Source: Alphaproteobacteria bacterium (GTDB lineage Bacteria > Pseudomonadota > Alphaproteobacteria > Rs-D84). From it: 6,103 bases of DNA. Positions 5,425 to 6,103 of this stretch are shown here, one piece after another; positions within the stretch are counted from its first letter, which is position 1, and the number at the start of each line of letters is the position of its first letter. The stretch is from assembly GCA_024402835.1 (NCBI GenBank), contig JAKSSZ010000039.1:1-6103 (forward strand), written 5' to 3'. The notes beneath the pieces are model-generated. The model searched no databases. It saw only the letters and a program-made list of their open reading frames with translations, and was not told the origin of the DNA. The position numbers and the translations under genes are program-made.

Positions 5425-6103
5425 TTAATACACCCATGGTCTATCTAACAAACCAACCCAACGTTCTAATTCATCAACACCAATAATACCTTGTAGCATT
5501 AAAGACACCGCTGATTCTTTTAATGTACGACCGTTCAATTTCTCAAGCCAATATTTAAACGCTAACTCTGTTTCACCAGATAAAGCCAACTTTAAAAATT
5601 CACTGTTCGTTAAAATAATTTCCCCTGCTTTTATTCTGCCAATTGTTCCTGTGCCTTTGCAGTGCTCGCATCCAGAACCACGAAAATACACTTGATTTAA
5701 ACCCAAATCTCCAAACGTATCTTTTACACGTTTATAAGCGCGATGATTTGTGTGTTCACTTAATTTTTCACGACAATACGGACATAGTTGTTTAAACAAT
5801 CGCATTGAAACTAAACCACGCATCATTGTTTCATCTTTTAATTTAAATTCTTCTATACCCATATCTAATAATCTTGTTAAAGCAGCCATAGCAGAATTTG
5901 CGTGTAATGTTGTCCAAATATTATGCCCAGACAAAGCGCCTTTGATAGTTAATTGTGCAGCAGACAATGTTCGTATTTCACCAACCATTAAAGCATCAGG
6001 GTCACTACGTAATGCGGCAGCAAGCGCTTCGGTAAATTTTTCTTCACGTTGCTCTTCATTTACGGCATTTACCACAGGAATTTGATGTGCACCAAATATT
6101 TTT
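5425..6103 (-). CDS. Type IV pilus / type II secretion assembly ATPase (GspE/PilB/PilQ family), N-terminus cut by window edge
   Basis: This is the C-terminal 225 residues of the hexameric cytoplasmic ATPase that powers pilus or pseudopilus assembly; the frame is open to base 6103, so the N-terminal domains, Walker A and Asp box lie outside. Counting from the first whole codon, R-S-D-P-D-A-L-M-V-G-E-I-R (32-44) is the Walker B region with its glutamate, and G-H-N-I-W-T-T-L-H-A-N-S (59-70) is the His box. CPYC (107-110) and CEHC (145-148) give C-x2-C-x34-C-x2-C, the zinc-binding tetracysteine of assembly ATPases such as GspE and PilB. Retraction ATPases (PilT) lack these cysteines, so this is an assembly motor. 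The GTG at 6075 is internal and not the start, because conserved-looking sequence (GAHQIP) continues upstream. The platform gene follows 3 nt after the TAA. Resemblance to PilQ/TcpT of type IVb pili is plausible but unproven. Confidence 0.92.
   Translation of the reverse strand, partial: KIFGAHQIPVVNAVNEEQREEKFTEALAAALRSDPDALMVGEIRTLSAAQLTIKGALSGHNIWTTLHANSAMAALTRLLDMGIEEFKLKDETMMRGLVSMRLFKQLCPYCREKLSEHTNHRAYKRVKDTFGDLGLNQVYFRGSGCEHCKGTGTIGRIKAGEIILTNSEFLKLALSGETELAFKYWLEKLNGRTLKESAVSLMLQGIIGVDELERWVGLLDRPWVY

Noticed and set aside
5000..5428. 142-codon plus-strand ORF opposite the platform gene
   Set aside because: It lies wholly antisense to a well-supported membrane protein, has no ribosome binding site or recognisable domain, and its composition looks like reverse-complement shadow.
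5425..6075. A self-contained 216-residue ATPase starting at GTG 6075
   Set aside because: The frame stays open to the window edge with plausible family sequence upstream (GAHQIP), and the protein would lack Walker A. It is a gene cut by the window, not a short gene.
5750..6085. 111-codon plus-strand ORF opposite the secretion ATPase
   Set aside because: It is antisense to the Walker B, His box and cysteine motifs of the ATPase and has no protein features of its own.
1..6103. tRNA, rRNA, CRISPR array, insertion sequence, attachment site or replication origin
   Set aside because: Apart from the 74-bp divergent region and very short gaps, the window is coding. No cloverleaf, spaced repeats, transposase or clustered DnaA boxes were seen.

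Overview
The window is a densely packed, AT-rich stretch (about one third G+C by eye) with almost no non-coding DNA. The GyrB protein has an alphaproteobacterial look, especially around its TOPRIM acidic motif ('EKFRYHKVIIMTDADVDG', then 'TFFYRHMPE') and at 'AREAARKAREL'. Together with the base composition and tight gene packing, this suggests an AT-rich, possibly host-associated alphaproteobacterium. That assignment is inference from remembered sequences, not from a search.

Left block (1-3702, all on the minus strand, read right to left): gyrB, encoding a complete 799-residue DNA gyrase subunit B; a 50-codon small ORF whose ribosome binding site overlaps the gyrB stop codon; a 230-residue HhH-GPD-type DNA glycosylase that overlaps the small ORF; and uracil-DNA glycosylase (ung), whose ATG follows the glycosylase stop codon with no spacer and which runs off the left edge. 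The spacing suggests one operon joining DNA supercoiling to base excision repair, driven from a promoter upstream of gyrB.

Centre (3703-3776): a 74-bp divergent intergenic region. It carries an extended -10 promoter for the rightward gene, a -35/-10 promoter for gyrB placed back to back with it, a 7-bp-arm palindrome covering the gyrB -10, and three copies of the word ATGTT/AACAT. This is the only real regulatory space in the window.

Right block: at 3777-4346 (plus strand) lies a 189-residue protein with the catalytic spacing of RusA Holliday-junction resolvases (D-x-D-N-x-x-K, then L-D-D). It converges, with only 4 nt between stop codons, on a two-gene minus-strand unit: the C-terminal part of a GspE/PilB/PilQ-type secretion ATPase (cut by the right edge) followed by a GspF/PilC/PilR-type inner-membrane platform protein. 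These two form the motor and platform of a type IV pilus or type II secretion-like machine, here the distal end of its operon.

Nothing in the window is an obvious mobile element, CRISPR array, rRNA or tRNA. The most interesting items are the RusA-like protein next to gyrB, the back-to-back promoters, the small ORF in the gyrB operon, and the glycosylase lacking the lyase lysine.
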